Shown: positions 1 through 8,222, numbered from the stretch's first letter. The stretch is DNA of 45,940 bases from Myxococcales bacterium (GCA_003151595.1 PLXW01000072.1:1408-47347), one strand, 5' to 3'. Made by a program: numbers and translations. Notes: generated from the sequence alone by a model not told the origin.

Positions 1-209
1 TACCCGGTGACAGCGCCGGTGCTCTTCGGCGCGGCGGGAGCGGCGCTCGACGCGGCAGCCGCGCTATCGGCCGGAGCGGGCGCTGTCGAGGCGGGCGTCG
101 GCGGCGCGGCCGCAGGTGCCGCCGCCGGTGTGTCCTGCGCGAGCGCCGAAGCGCCGGCAAACAGGACGAACGCTGCGAGCGCGATCGAGCCCGTGATGCG
201 TCCGTTCAT
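1..209 (-). CDS. Secreted Ala/Pro-rich protein, N-terminal part (runs off the window)
   Basis: The gene reads leftward from an ATG at 209-207 and is still open at base 1, so about 69 codons are visible. Residues 1 to about 24 form a classical signal peptide: Arg near the start, a hydrophobic core rich in Ala, Val, Leu and Phe, and an ALAQ-type cleavage site. The next ~45 residues are almost only Ala, Pro, Ser and Thr, a low-complexity linker typical of exported myxobacterial proteins. The functional domain must lie outside the window, so no function can be given. It lies 75 bp downstream of the outer-membrane protein gene on the same strand and may be co-transcribed with it. Confidence 0.6.
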   Translation of the reverse strand, partial: MNGRITGSIALAAFVLFAGASALAQDTPAAAPAAAPPTPASTAPAPADSAAAASSAAPAAPKSTGAVTG

Positions 210-284
210 CCCATCAGTAGAGCACGGGCCGCGGCGCAACACCCAAATCCGTGCGACACGGTCGCCTCCGCTCGCAGTCTCCGC

Positions 285-1571
285 TCACAGCTGGGGTCCG
301 GCCCCTGGCGCGCTCGTCGCGGTCACGTTCCGCTTCTCGAAGGTGGGCGGCGGGATCGTCGTTCGCTTGCCCGTCGCCCACTCGTAGATGTCGTCGAGGT
401 TCATCGTGACGTTGAAGAAGAGGCGCGCGTCGGGGCTCCACCAGATGTTGTCGTGCCCGACGAGGCCGCGACGCTGGCCGTCCGGCGCGAGCTGATTGGC
501 GAGGTTGTAGTACCCGAGCGTCAGTGTGAGCTCGTCGAAGAGATCGTAATCGACGGACGTGACGAACCACGTATCGACCGTGTACGTCGTCCCGAACCCG
601 GGCGTCGTGCCGACGGAAGCGCAGCCGGTGAGCGTCGCCACGCACGCGGTCGTCGGCGCGTAGTGCCACTGGTTGAAGAAGATCATGTCGGCGTTGAACG
701 CGAGCCGGGGCGTGATCTGCAGGCTCGAGTTGAACGACGCGACGAGCTGGTGCGCGACGAGCGTCGACCCCGAGAGCTGGTCGCTCAAGAACGACTGGCC
801 CCCGGTGTCTTGCCGCGCGTAGTTCAAGCCCCCGTTGGTCGGCGTCGTGGCGCGTGACCAGGGGTGGTCGTACCAAAGGCCAACGGAGAAGAGCGCATCG
901 GAGAGAAACTTCGCCGACGCGCCGTTTATCTCGACCCCTTGCTTCAGCCCCGCGGTGAGCCCCGTGCGCACGTAGACCCCTTCGTCCTGGCTCTCCTTCG
1001 ACGTGGGAAACCGGAGCCGCGCGCCGACGGACGCCTTCGTGTGCTTCGAGATCGACGGAACCGGGGTCTCGTAGACGAGGTTCGTCCAGATGTCGCCGAA
1101 GACGTCCTCGCGGTAGTAGGTCGTGTCGGGTCCGTTCGCGAGCGCGGCGTTCGTGAACTCTTTGTAGTAGTCGAAGCGCGCGCTGACGAAGAGCTTCTCC
1201 GAGATGTAGAAGCGGGGGCGAAACGAGAGCCACCACTCGTACGATGGGACGTACGTGAGCTGAGGGCTCGTCTCGACTCCGGCCGTTTGCGTGGAGACGC
1301 TCTGCTCGAACTGGAACGTCGAGTTGCGCCACCGGAGCGTGGTCTCGGGCTTCTCGAGCGTCGTATTGATCTGCGACTCGTCTTTCGACGTCGTCGGCGC
1401 GCTCTCCGCGGCGCCCGTCGGAGCCTCGAGCGGGGTCGGCGGGTTCGGCGGCTCGGCCGCAGGCGCCGGTTCCGCGGCGATCGCGATCGAAGCCCGCGCG
1501 GAGATCGCGGCGGCGACCAGGACGGCGGCGTGGAGCGTCGGTCTCAAGGGCTGCAACCGATTGTGAACCAT
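285..1571 (-). CDS. Outer-membrane beta-barrel protein, function unknown
   Basis: The 428-residue product begins with a positively charged N-terminus and a hydrophobic stretch ending near residue 33 (signal peptide), followed by a Pro/Glu-rich linker to about residue 60. From about residue 75 on it consists of alternating hydrophobic/polar segments rich in Tyr, Trp and Phe (e.g. YEWWLSFRPRFYISEKLF, then paired strands separated by short turns), the pattern of a transmembrane beta-barrel. A loop holding two Cys (TTACVATLTGC, around residue 310) may be disulfide-bonded. I do not recognise a named family; a porin-like or MtrB/PorP-type barrel is possible. The gene is divergent from the bactofilin gene, with 72 bp between the two starts. 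Confidence 0.7.
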   Translation of the reverse strand: MVHNRLQPLRPTLHAAVLVAAAISARASIAIAAEPAPAAEPPNPPTPLEAPTGAAESAPTTSKDESQINTTLEKPETTLRWRNSTFQFEQSVSTQTAGVETSPQLTYVPSYEWWLSFRPRFYISEKLFVSARFDYYKEFTNAALANGPDTTYYREDVFGDIWTNLVYETPVPSISKHTKASVGARLRFPTSKESQDEGVYVRTGLTAGLKQGVEINGASAKFLSDALFSVGLWYDHPWSRATTPTNGGLNYARQDTGGQSFLSDQLSGSTLVAHQLVASFNSSLQITPRLAFNADMIFFNQWHYAPTTACVATLTGCASVGTTPGFGTTYTVDTWFVTSVDYDLFDELTLTLGYYNLANQLAPDGQRRGLVGHDNIWWSPDARLFFNVTMNLDDIYEWATGKRTTIPPPTFEKRNVTATSAPGAGPQL

Positions 1572-1643
1572 TCTCCCGGAAAATGCGCGACTCCCCGCAC
1601 CACTCGTTGCGCGGACGCAAGCCCGCTGCTAGGCCAGCCACCC

Positions 1644-2108
1644 ATGGATCAACCCCTCCCCGCCACGGAAATCACGGCGCTCCTCGGTCGCGGAACGCGC
1701 TTCGAAGGAAAGCTCTATTTCGAAGGGCGCGTGCGCATCGACGGCACGTTCTCGGGCGAGATCAAGAGCGACGACACGCTCATCATCGGCGACGGCGCCG
1801 AGGTGCACGCCGAGATCGACGTGGCCACGGTGATCGTGCGCGGCGGCATCGTGCACGGCAACGTGCGCGCGAAGGCGTCGATCGAGATTCACGCCCCGGC
1901 GAAGATGATCGGGAACATCCACTCGCCGTCGGTCTTCATCGATCGCGGGGTCGAGTTCCAGGGGAGCTGCCGGATGGACCCGGTCGAAGAGACGCGCGAC
2001 GCCGCGGACAAGCGCGGCAATGGCGGCAATGGCGACAAGGGCGAGAAGCACGAGAAGCCCGCGCGCGAGCCGTCGAAGGTGCCGCCGCTCCCGCAGCCGC
2101 GCGCGTAA
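1644..2108 (+). CDS. Bactofilin (polymer-forming cytoskeletal protein)
   Basis: The 154-residue product fits the bactofilin family, which assembles nucleotide-free filaments that scaffold cell-shape, envelope or chromosome functions; Myxococcus BacM and BacN-P are the model proteins. The family core starts near residue 10 with repeated beta-helix rungs: FEGKLYFEGRVRIDGTFSGE, then DDTLIIGDGAEVHAEI, then VRGGIVHGNVRAKASIEIHA, ending near residue 110. A charged Gly/Lys/Glu tail ending in a Pro-rich PPLPQPRA follows, as in other myxobacterial bactofilins. I chose the ATG at 1644 because the core begins just after it; the longer upstream open frame is antisense to the barrel gene. The next gene starts 9 bp downstream. 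Confidence 0.9.
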   Translation: MDQPLPATEITALLGRGTRFEGKLYFEGRVRIDGTFSGEIKSDDTLIIGDGAEVHAEIDVATVIVRGGIVHGNVRAKASIEIHAPAKMIGNIHSPSVFIDRGVEFQGSCRMDPVEETRDAADKRGNGGNGDKGEKHEKPAREPSKVPPLPQPRA

Positions 2109-2117
2109 GCGAACACG

Positions 2118-2654
2118 ATGCGGATCGGCACGATCGTCGCGCTGGTGAGCGCAGGCGCGTGCGTGGGGCTGAGCGTCGAGGCGTGTGGTCCGAGCGCCGT
2201 GCCGGCGGCGAGCGCCAAGGTGGGAGCGCCGCTGGACGCGAGCGTCGCCGTGCGCGATGCGGGCGTGGTGGACGCGGGCGATGCGGTGGACGCCTCGGCG
2301 CTGGCGTCGCTGGACGCGCTGGCCTCGCGAGCAACGAGCGTGGCCGCGGGGATGCGTGAAGTGGCGCGCGGTGAGATCGCGGGAGACGCGGCGGACGCGA
2401 AGAGCGCGACGCGCGTCGTCGCGCGCGCCGACGATCGCGACGTGTGCGTGCGGGTGACGCTGGTCGCGCGGTCGGCGGTGCATGCGTGGCTCACGGATTC
2501 GCGCGGCGACGTGCTTGCCGAAGAGAGGGACGCGCTGGATGCGACGCTCGGCGCGCGAGGGCCTGTGTGCGTGCGGAAGGGTGACGCCGTGACCTTGCGC
2601 GTGGAGGCGGGAACGCCGGTCGTCGCGCGGTTCGTGGCGTGGGAGAGCCCCTGA
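2118..2654 (+). CDS. Putative secreted or lipid-anchored protein, unknown function
   Basis: The 178-residue product has a hydrophobic N-terminus (residues 4-20) followed by Cys-23 in the context SVEAC-GPS, a non-ideal lipobox, so it may be a lipoprotein. A stretch of Asp-Ala-Gly/Val repeats (residues ~40-65) follows, a composition common in exported proteins of Polyangia. The C-terminal half alternates hydrophobic and charged residues and holds two Cys (about residues 114 and 152) that could form a disulfide in a small beta-sandwich. I recognise no family. It starts 9 bp after the bactofilin stop, so the two are probably co-transcribed and this protein may act in the same envelope process. 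Confidence 0.6.
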   Translation: MRIGTIVALVSAGACVGLSVEACGPSAVPAASAKVGAPLDASVAVRDAGVVDAGDAVDASALASLDALASRATSVAAGMREVARGEIAGDAADAKSATRVVARADDRDVCVRVTLVARSAVHAWLTDSRGDVLAEERDALDATLGARGPVCVRKGDAVTLRVEAGTPVVARFVAWESP

Positions 2655-2707
2655 AGCGCGGCGTCGGCCCTTGACGCCTCTCGCGGCGCGCGTTCGAATC
2701 GGCCCCG

Positions 2708-2977
2708 ATGACCGGGCCCTCCAAACGCCCTCCGCCTCCGCGCCGTCGCCTCGAAGCGACCGTCCCCAATCACGTTCTCACCAAGACGCTCGCCAACCGC
2801 GTGAAGCGCGAGGTCGCGCTCGAAAAAGCGAGCGACGTGGACACGACCGGCGACGACGAACAGGCGCCGGTGGTCGTCGTGCTGGGGCCCGACGGCGTCC
2901 CGCAGATCGCCGATCCAGTGGAGTCCGCGCCGGAGACGGTGCGGGTCGAGGTCGACGAAGAGAAGCGGCGGGAGTGA
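2708..2977 (+). CDS. Small hypothetical protein (89 aa)
   Basis: The short, very hydrophilic product has a basic Pro-rich N-terminus (KRPPPPRRRLE) and an acidic C-terminus. The middle holds VVVVLGPDGVPQI, which looks like one short beta-hairpin. There is no signal peptide, membrane segment or recognisable motif. It ends about 70 bp before the retron RNA on the same strand. That position would suit a retron accessory gene, but nothing in the protein resembles a known retron effector, so I do not assign it that role. It could also be the last gene of the bactofilin group. Confidence 0.5.
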   Translation: MTGPSKRPPPPRRRLEATVPNHVLTKTLANRVKREVALEKASDVDTTGDDEQAPVVVVLGPDGVPQIADPVESAPETVRVEVDEEKRRE

Positions 2978-3046
2978 GTAGGAGCGACGCCCGCCTCTGG
3001 GATCGCGCGCGACTCCTCGGCGCGCACCGATCGCGATAGCCTGCTC

Positions 3047-3222
3047 GCGTGCGGCGGTGCGTTCTCGAGTCGGTGAAGGTCTCGCCTTCGGCGAGCCGGA
3101 TCCTCTCCGGGGTTACCCCGGAGGAACTTCAGTGGGTAGGCATCTCATCGCGTGACCTGCGCTGCGCCCTGCGCAGGATTGGTCACGCCGTACGGGACGG
3201 GTCGAAGCGCGCCGCCGCGCGC
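3047..3222 (+). ncRNA. Retron msr-msd RNA (candidate)
   Basis: The 254 bp between the small ORF and the reverse transcriptase hold a strongly folded element. Its ends pair: 3047-3063 is complementary to 3206-3222 over 17 consecutive positions (three are G-U), and after one bulged base 3065-3068 pairs with 3202-3205. These match the a1/a2 repeats of retrons. Inside are two tight msr-type hairpins: 3081-3086 with 3090-3095 (6 bp, 3-nt loop) and 3105-3112 with 3116-3123 (8 bp, 3-nt loop). A third is a long msd-type stem: GCGTGACC at 3150-3157 with GGTCACGC at 3181-3188, with a further inner stem 3158-3162/3171-3175. The order a1, msr hairpins, msd stem, a2, RT is that of known retrons. A branching G just 3' of a1 (3069, or 3072-3073) is inferred only. 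No strong promoter is visible; GATAGC at 3035-3040 is a weak -10 candidate. Confidence 0.75.
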
Positions 3223-3231
3223 TGATCGAAC

Positions 3232-4596
3232 ATGCGCGCGTCTCCCCGTTCTCTCCTCGGCGACGCCCTCGCGGCGGCGTTCTTGACGGCGAGCGACTGG
3301 GGCTCCGCGGAGCTCGTCGACATGGGCGCGCGCGCGCTCGGAGCCCGATCCTCTTGGCTCGTCCCTCTCGCGAAGGACGTCCTACGCGCCTTCCCGTCCC
3401 CGCCGCTCCACGATCTCGGCGCGCTTGCACGCTTCATCGCAACAGACGACCGCGTCCGCGACGCGTGCAGAAGCGTTTCCGATTCGCCCAGAGTCCGCGA
3501 ATGGCTCGTCCCATCCCTCGCGATGGGCGCTGCCCGCTGGCCGGTTCCGCAAATCGCGACCGCGGGCGACCTCGCATCGTGGATCGGCGTCGAAGCGCCG
3601 GCGCTCTCATGGCTCGCCGACGCACGCGGGCTCGAGCGCCTCGTGCGCGACGAAGGGCTGCGCCACTACAGATACCGATGGGTCGCGAAGCGCTCGGGGG
3701 GCGTCCGCCTCCTCGAAGAACCGAAGGAGCGCACGAAGGACATCCAGCGACGCATCCTTCACGAGATCCTCGACGTGATTCCGCTGCACGACGCCGCGCA
3801 CGGCTTCCGCCGTGGCCGCTCGGTGCTCTCACACGCCTCGATGCACGCGGGACGGTACGTCGTGCTTCGGATCGATCTCTCCGACTTCTTCTCCTCCATC
3901 ACCGCTGCGGGCGTGCGAGCCATCTTTCGCGCGCTGGGCTACCCCGCCGAGGTCGCGACGATGCTCGCTGCGCTCTGCAGCAACCGCGCCCCTCCGATGC
4001 CCGTCGACGTGGAGAAGCGCGCGCTCGGCGACTATCCCAGTGCGGCCGACATCGACGCGCTTCGTCGCACCAAGATGCTCGTACGCGCGCCGCACTTGCC
4101 TCAAGGCGCACCGACGTCCCCGGCGATCGCCAACCTCTGCGCGTTTGGCCTCGACGTGCGACTCGCGGCTGCGGCGAATGCGATCGGAGCGACCTACAGC
4201 CGATACACCGACGACCTCGTCTTTTCAGGGGGCGTAGACGTCGCGCGGAGAGCGCGGCGCTTCGAGGCATTCGTCGCGGCCGTCGTCCACGACGAGGGCT
4301 TCGCGGTGAACTTTCGCAAGACGCGTGTCATGCGCCATGGCGGGCAGCAGCGCATCGCAGGCCTCGTGGTCAACGATCGGGCGCGCGCGTCGCGAGAGAC
4401 CTTCGATCGCGTGAAGGCGATCCTGCACAACTGCGTTCGACACGGCGCCGCGTCGCAGAACAGGGAAGGTCGGAAGGACTTCCGCGCCTATCTCTACGGA
4501 CTCGTCGCGTGGATCGCGACCGGCGACTCGGCGCGCAGCGAGCGTCTGACGGCGATGCTGGGGCAAATCGACTGGACCGTGCGACAGGCCCCGTGA
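3232..4596 (+). CDS. Retron-type reverse transcriptase
   Basis: The 454-residue product starts 9 nt after the msr-msd RNA. Residues 1 to ~140 are an N-terminal extension with no recognised domain; extensions of this size are known in myxobacterial retron RTs such as that of Mx162. The RT domain runs from about residue 144 to 450. It carries RLLEEPKERTKDIQRRIL, then AHGFRRGRSVLSHASMH (the retron NAxxH position, here HASMH at 201-205), then LRIDLSDFFSSI with catalytic Asp-215, then LPQGAPTSPAIANL. The active site is YTDD at 325-328, with Thr replacing the usual Ala of YADD, and IAGLVVN at 375-381 stands for the retron VTG region. All three catalytic Asp are present, so it should be active. It is expected to make branched msDNA from the upstream RNA. 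No effector gene follows; the next gene is convergent, 21 bp away. A group II intron or DGR RT is less likely given the RNA and motifs. Confidence 0.9.
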   Translation: MRASPRSLLGDALAAAFLTASDWGSAELVDMGARALGARSSWLVPLAKDVLRAFPSPPLHDLGALARFIATDDRVRDACRSVSDSPRVREWLVPSLAMGAARWPVPQIATAGDLASWIGVEAPALSWLADARGLERLVRDEGLRHYRYRWVAKRSGGVRLLEEPKERTKDIQRRILHEILDVIPLHDAAHGFRRGRSVLSHASMHAGRYVVLRIDLSDFFSSITAAGVRAIFRALGYPAEVATMLAALCSNRAPPMPVDVEKRALGDYPSAADIDALRRTKMLVRAPHLPQGAPTSPAIANLCAFGLDVRLAAAANAIGATYSRYTDDLVFSGGVDVARRARRFEAFVAAVVHDEGFAVNFRKTRVMRHGGQQRIAGLVVNDRARASRETFDRVKAILHNCVRHGAASQNREGRKDFRAYLYGLVAWIATGDSARSERLTAMLGQIDWTVRQAP

Positions 4597-4617
4597 ACGC
4601 CCTCGAGCGCGAGCCCT

Positions 4618-5256
4618 TCATCCCCTCCCCATCAATTTCTTGCTCGGCCGCGAGGCGTGCTCGCTCTTCGCGTCCACGAACCTCCACGGCCGATCCGCCC
4701 ACTCCCCCGCGTACCCCACTCCGACCCGCGCGGTCACTGCGATCCTCGGTCGCTTCGTTCGCGCGGCGAGGAACAGCGTCTCGCCGGTGAGATCGCGCCC
4801 ATCGTCGCTCCGCGTGATCCCGAGCGCGCGCGTCAGCTTGCCTGGACCGTCGGCGCGCACGCTCTCGTCGATCCCCAGCACCGGCTCCCCTCCGCGCACG
4901 AGCACGGCGTGCCCTGATCCCGCACGGCGGCACGTGACGTTGAAGCAGTCGTACATCCCGTAGATCAAGAACACGTAGGCGTGCCCCGGCTCACCGAGGA
5001 GCGTGCGCGTCCGCTTCGTCAGCCCCGCGCGCGCGTGGCACGCGAGATCTTTCGGACCGCAGTACGCCTCGGTCTCCACGATGCGAACCGCACGCGCTCG
5101 CTCGCCGCGCGGCGCGTGAACCAGATACGTGCCCACCATCGCGCGCGCGACGACGCGCGCGTCGCGCAAATAGAACGCGCGATCGACCTCCGTCGCACGC
5201 AACGACGCGAGATCGATCGCATCCTTCACCGCGCTCGCGCTCACGCCCCCCTTCAC
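4618..5256 (-). CDS. mpg: 3-methyladenine DNA glycosylase (AAG/MPG family)
   Basis: The 212-residue product fits the alkyladenine DNA glycosylase family, which removes 3-methyladenine, hypoxanthine and other damaged purines in base-excision repair. Visible family blocks are EVDRAFYLRDARVVARAMVG (start of the domain), VETEAYCGPKDLACHA with the catalytic Glu of VETEAY, then GHAYVFLIYGMYDCFNVTC and the C-terminal GVGYAGEWADRPWRF. The length is normal for bacterial members. I chose the GTG at 5256-5254 because it overlaps the TGA of the upstream DUF4139 gene (GTGA), a translational coupling arrangement; a second in-frame GTG four codons on is possible. It converges with the reverse transcriptase gene. 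Confidence 0.9.
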   Translation of the reverse strand: MKGGVSASAVKDAIDLASLRATEVDRAFYLRDARVVARAMVGTYLVHAPRGERARAVRIVETEAYCGPKDLACHARAGLTKRTRTLLGEPGHAYVFLIYGMYDCFNVTCRRAGSGHAVLVRGGEPVLGIDESVRADGPGKLTRALGITRSDDGRDLTGETLFLAARTKRPRIAVTARVGVGYAGEWADRPWRFVDAKSEHASRPSKKLMGRG

Positions 5257-7274
5257 GTCGCCGGAGTCGTGGTCACCTGCGCGACCCACTTCACGTCGCG
5301 CAGCGTCTCCTTGAACGTCACGCGCAGCTCCGCGAGCTTCGAGTCGAGCTCGACGATCTGCTTGGTGATGTCGTCGATCCGGGTCGCCGTCTCCTCGAGG
5401 CGCTTGGTGAGCCGCGCGCGCAGCCCTTCGGCCGACTTGTTCTTCTCGATCGCGCGCAGGTTGCGGCGCGTCTCTTCGCTCTGCTGCCCGAGGCTCCCCT
5501 GTTCCTGCGCGAGCTTCTGGCGCACGGCGCTCTTGTCCACGATCTCCTTGCGCGTCGCCCACGCCTGCGAAAGCTTCGCCGCCACCGCGCGGTCGCTCTT
5601 CGCGTCCGCCAGGAACGCCTTCACGGCGTTGTCCGCGATCGACGAGAACCAGTCTTCGTTTCGCCGAAGCGTCGCGCGCTCGTCGACCACGAGCTCGCCC
5701 GTGGCGTGAATCCCCACCGTCATCGGCACGAGCGCCGAGCCCGTCCCCACGTTGTCTTCCGTCCCGGCCGGCGCCGCGACGAGGCGCGTGCCGTTCATGC
5801 GCGGGTGCTTCACGAGCACCTTCGCCGCGAGGTCTCCGCCGTTTCGCACGCGGTACTTCGTCTGCGTCTGCGCGTCGCGCTCGATCGTGAGCTCGCCGTT
5901 CTCGATCTTCTGAACCCGCTCGCCAAGCTCGTCGTACTTCCTCTCGGAGTCGACCGCGAGGCTCCGTTCGAGCGCGAACGGAACGGTCGCCGTGGCCGCG
6001 TCAGGGAGCGGATCGACCATCCCTTGCCCCAGGAACGCGCCCCCTTCGAACACCGCGATCGGCCCGCGCTCCAGCGCGCCGCCCGTCTTGTTCGCGAAGC
6101 GCGCCACGCGAAACGGATGCTGCGACGAATCGGGAACGCCGCCGTCGGGCGCGAAGAGGAACTCCGACTCTCCCGGCACTTTGCGCGACAGGAGCATCAC
6201 CATCGTCGCGCTCTTGTCGGGCACGGTGACCGAGTCCGGGAGATCGTACCGCGTGGTCCCCGCTTCGACGGCGATGGCCGCGAGCGATCGGAGGTTGCGA
6301 GGCTGCGAGATCGACGGCGGCGGCGCGCTCTTCGTCGTGATCGTCGACGTGGCGTACCCGGCACCCGACTGGCCGAACGCAGGCGGCGCCGACGGCTTCG
6401 GCGAAATCGCTCCATGTCCGCTCCCCTTGCCTCCTCCACTCTTCTTGTCGCGTCGCACGTTCTTCGACGGAGCTCCGCCGGGACCGCTGCTGTCCGCCAG
6501 CCCATCGATCCCCGCCTCTTCGCGCGGCGAGTCGTCCGCCGGAGAAGCCGGAGCGGCTTGCGCGGCCGGCGCCGGGGGCGGAGGGGGCGCAAGTTGCGAG
6601 AGCGACGTCTCCGATCCCGGCACCGACGAGATCACCTCGCCTTGATCGGTGACGATGGGCTTCGGCGGAATCACCGGCGTCCCCAGCTGCGCCTCGAACG
6701 CCAGCGGCGCGCCCGCGACGAGCGACAGCTTCACGTTCTTCCAATCTTCGCCCGACAGGTTCTGCACGATCCCCCACGCCTGCAGATCCGCCGACCCGTC
6801 CTTGCCGACCACGAGCCGATACGACGGCCTCCAAACCGGCGCGGCCGCGATGTACCCGACGTTCAAGTCGTGCGCCTTGCCGTCGAGCGAGAGCACGACC
6901 TTCTTCATGCCGCGCTTCTCGTCGGACGTGAGCTTCGGCTTCTTCTCGTCGGGGTCGTCCTGGTCCTTGGCGACGTCGTCGTCGATGTCGAGCGGGAACG
7001 CCGCGGCGCGCACCGAGCTCCCGCCCTCTTCCATCACCGCGAGCGTCGCCAGGAAGTCGCCGATCTCCGCTTCCTTCATCTTGAAGCGGACCTCGCTCTC
7101 TTCGACGTGCCCGCCGCGCTCGAAGTACCCGACGCCATTTCGATAGATGACGACGCGCTTCAGCGGCAGCGAGTCGGCCTGCACCTGCGGCCCTCGCGCG
7201 CACCCGGTCTCGGCGAAAGCACCGACCGCGATGGCGAACGACAGGAAGCGAAGACCGTGGCGACCGATGGACAT
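5253..7274 (-). CDS. DUF4139-domain lipoprotein
   Basis: The 673-residue product has a signal peptide ending in AETGC, giving a lipid-anchored Cys near residue 25. The DUF4139 region is clear: LKRVVIYRNGVGYFERGG near residue 40, then APVWRPSYRLVVGKDG and VQNLSGEDWKNVKLSLVAG around residues 150-190. It is interrupted by a ~130-residue Pro/Ala/Gly/Ser-rich insert (about 225-330) and resumes with TRYDLPDSVTVPDKSATMVML. The last ~120 residues form a charged helix, predicted coiled coil (LEETATRIDDITKQIVEL). The domain is widespread in exported proteins of unknown function, so role and substrate are unknown. The stop codon overlaps the start of the glycosylase gene, linking their expression although no functional link is evident. 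Confidence 0.85.
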   Translation of the reverse strand: MSIGRHGLRFLSFAIAVGAFAETGCARGPQVQADSLPLKRVVIYRNGVGYFERGGHVEESEVRFKMKEAEIGDFLATLAVMEEGGSSVRAAAFPLDIDDDVAKDQDDPDEKKPKLTSDEKRGMKKVVLSLDGKAHDLNVGYIAAAPVWRPSYRLVVGKDGSADLQAWGIVQNLSGEDWKNVKLSLVAGAPLAFEAQLGTPVIPPKPIVTDQGEVISSVPGSETSLSQLAPPPPPAPAAQAAPASPADDSPREEAGIDGLADSSGPGGAPSKNVRRDKKSGGGKGSGHGAISPKPSAPPAFGQSGAGYATSTITTKSAPPPSISQPRNLRSLAAIAVEAGTTRYDLPDSVTVPDKSATMVMLLSRKVPGESEFLFAPDGGVPDSSQHPFRVARFANKTGGALERGPIAVFEGGAFLGQGMVDPLPDAATATVPFALERSLAVDSERKYDELGERVQKIENGELTIERDAQTQTKYRVRNGGDLAAKVLVKHPRMNGTRLVAAPAGTEDNVGTGSALVPMTVGIHATGELVVDERATLRRNEDWFSSIADNAVKAFLADAKSDRAVAAKLSQAWATRKEIVDKSAVRQKLAQEQGSLGQQSEETRRNLRAIEKNKSAEGLRARLTKRLEETATRIDDITKQIVELDSKLAELRVTFKETLRDVKWVAQVTTTPAT

Positions 7275-7348
7275 GAAAACCCCTCCTGCTTTGCTCGTAT
7301 CTCGTACGCCCTCAGTTGAGCGAACGATCTAACGCACGATCCTCATTC

Positions 7349-7420
7349 GTCATCCTGAGGAGCAAAGCGACGAAGGACCCCCGCGTTGACTCGGGGATCC
7401 CTCGCTTAGCTCGGGATGAC
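7349..7420. repeat. Imperfect inverted repeat, REP/MITE-like
   Basis: A 72-bp element lies in the gap between the DUF4139 gene and the OmpA-like gene. Its ends are near-perfect inverted copies: GTCATCCTGAG at 7349-7359 and CTCGGGATGAC at 7410-7420 (one mismatch). The left half continues as AGCAAAGCGACGAAGGACC, the typical look of the GTCATCCTGAGCGAAGCGAAGGATC-type intergenic repeats found scattered in many bacterial genomes. The right half is the same motif reversed (GGATCCCTCGCTTAGCTCGGGATGAC). It could fold into one hairpin and act as a transcript end or mRNA stabiliser. Only one copy lies in this window. Confidence 0.55.
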
Positions 7421-7452
7421 ACAGTGAGGAACGGAGGGGAGCGATCGATCTT

Positions 7453-7995
7453 TCAGTTCGCGAGGTCGATATCGACGCGGCGGTCGTGCGCCCAGCTGGT
7501 GTCGTCGGTCCCGGTGGCGTCGATCTCGCCACGCGAGGTCGCGCGCATCCGGTCGCTCTGGACGCCGAGGTCGTGCAGGTAACGGCTCACCGAGTCGGCC
7601 CGCGACTCGCCGAGTGACATGTTGTACTCCGGCTCGCCGCGCGGATCGGCGCGCCCGGTGAGCGCGAGACCGCGCCCCTTGAGCGGCCCTTCGCTGAGGC
7701 ACTTGGCGATGACCGCGAGGAGCGCGCGATCCTGATCGCCGATCGCCGTCGAGTCGTAGTCGAAGCTCGGCGCGAACTCCTGCTTGGGCAGCGCGCACGC
7801 GCGCGCGATCTCTTCGGACACGCGAAGCCCGGGCGTCGTGACGCTCGCTTCGGCGCGCGGCGTTCCGCTGGTCGTCGTCGTGGTGGCGACGGGGGCGAGG
7901 TTGGTGGGGGCCTGCGCCGGATGAAGCGCGGCCTTGTTGTCGGCGCAACCGGCCGTGGTCAATGCGAGCGCGAGAATCGAAAGAGCTGCTTTCAT
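7453..7995 (-). CDS. OmpA/Pal-like peptidoglycan-associated lipoprotein
   Basis: The 180-residue product begins with a lipoprotein signal (lipobox LTTAGC, Cys-17) and a Thr/Ala-rich linker to about residue 55. The OmpA C-like domain follows, with FDYDSTAIGDQDRALLAVI, then LTGRADPRGEPEYNMSLGESRADSV, then SRYLHDLGV and the closing DRRVDIDL. The Asp and Arg positions of this fold bind diaminopimelate of peptidoglycan, so the protein should tether the outer membrane to the wall. I chose the ATG at 7995 because it has a good GGGAGGGTGAC ribosome binding site and yields the lipobox; the longer frame to 8217 does not. It may be a Pal paralogue, since no tol genes are adjacent. Confidence 0.85.
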   Translation of the reverse strand: MKAALSILALALTTAGCADNKAALHPAQAPTNLAPVATTTTTSGTPRAEASVTTPGLRVSEEIARACALPKQEFAPSFDYDSTAIGDQDRALLAVIAKCLSEGPLKGRGLALTGRADPRGEPEYNMSLGESRADSVSRYLHDLGVQSDRMRATSRGEIDATGTDDTSWAHDRRVDIDLAN

Positions 7996-8222
7996 GTCAC
8001 CCTCCCTTGGGGCTGAGGTTTCCGGGTTTGCTACCCGCGTAATGCAGGGATGTTCGTCGAAACATGCGAAGTACCACGCGCTGGGCGCGGGTGGGCAACT
8101 CCTCTGACAGACGCCTTTCGGCCGCGTTTGATTCAGTTCCAGTGATTCTTGCGGCAATCGGAGTACGTACGAGCCGTGCCGAAGCTTCCCGTGAGGGGGC
8201 GTCCTTGGTAGATCCAACGGCG

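Noticed and set aside
2692..2700. GTTCGAATC, resembling a tRNA T-loop
   Set aside because: The flanking bases do not pair as a T-stem and no acceptor, D or anticodon arm fits nearby.
2708..2977. The 89-residue gene as retron effector
   Set aside because: It precedes the RNA, has no toxin, nuclease, membrane or enzyme motif, and fits equally well as the end of the bactofilin group.
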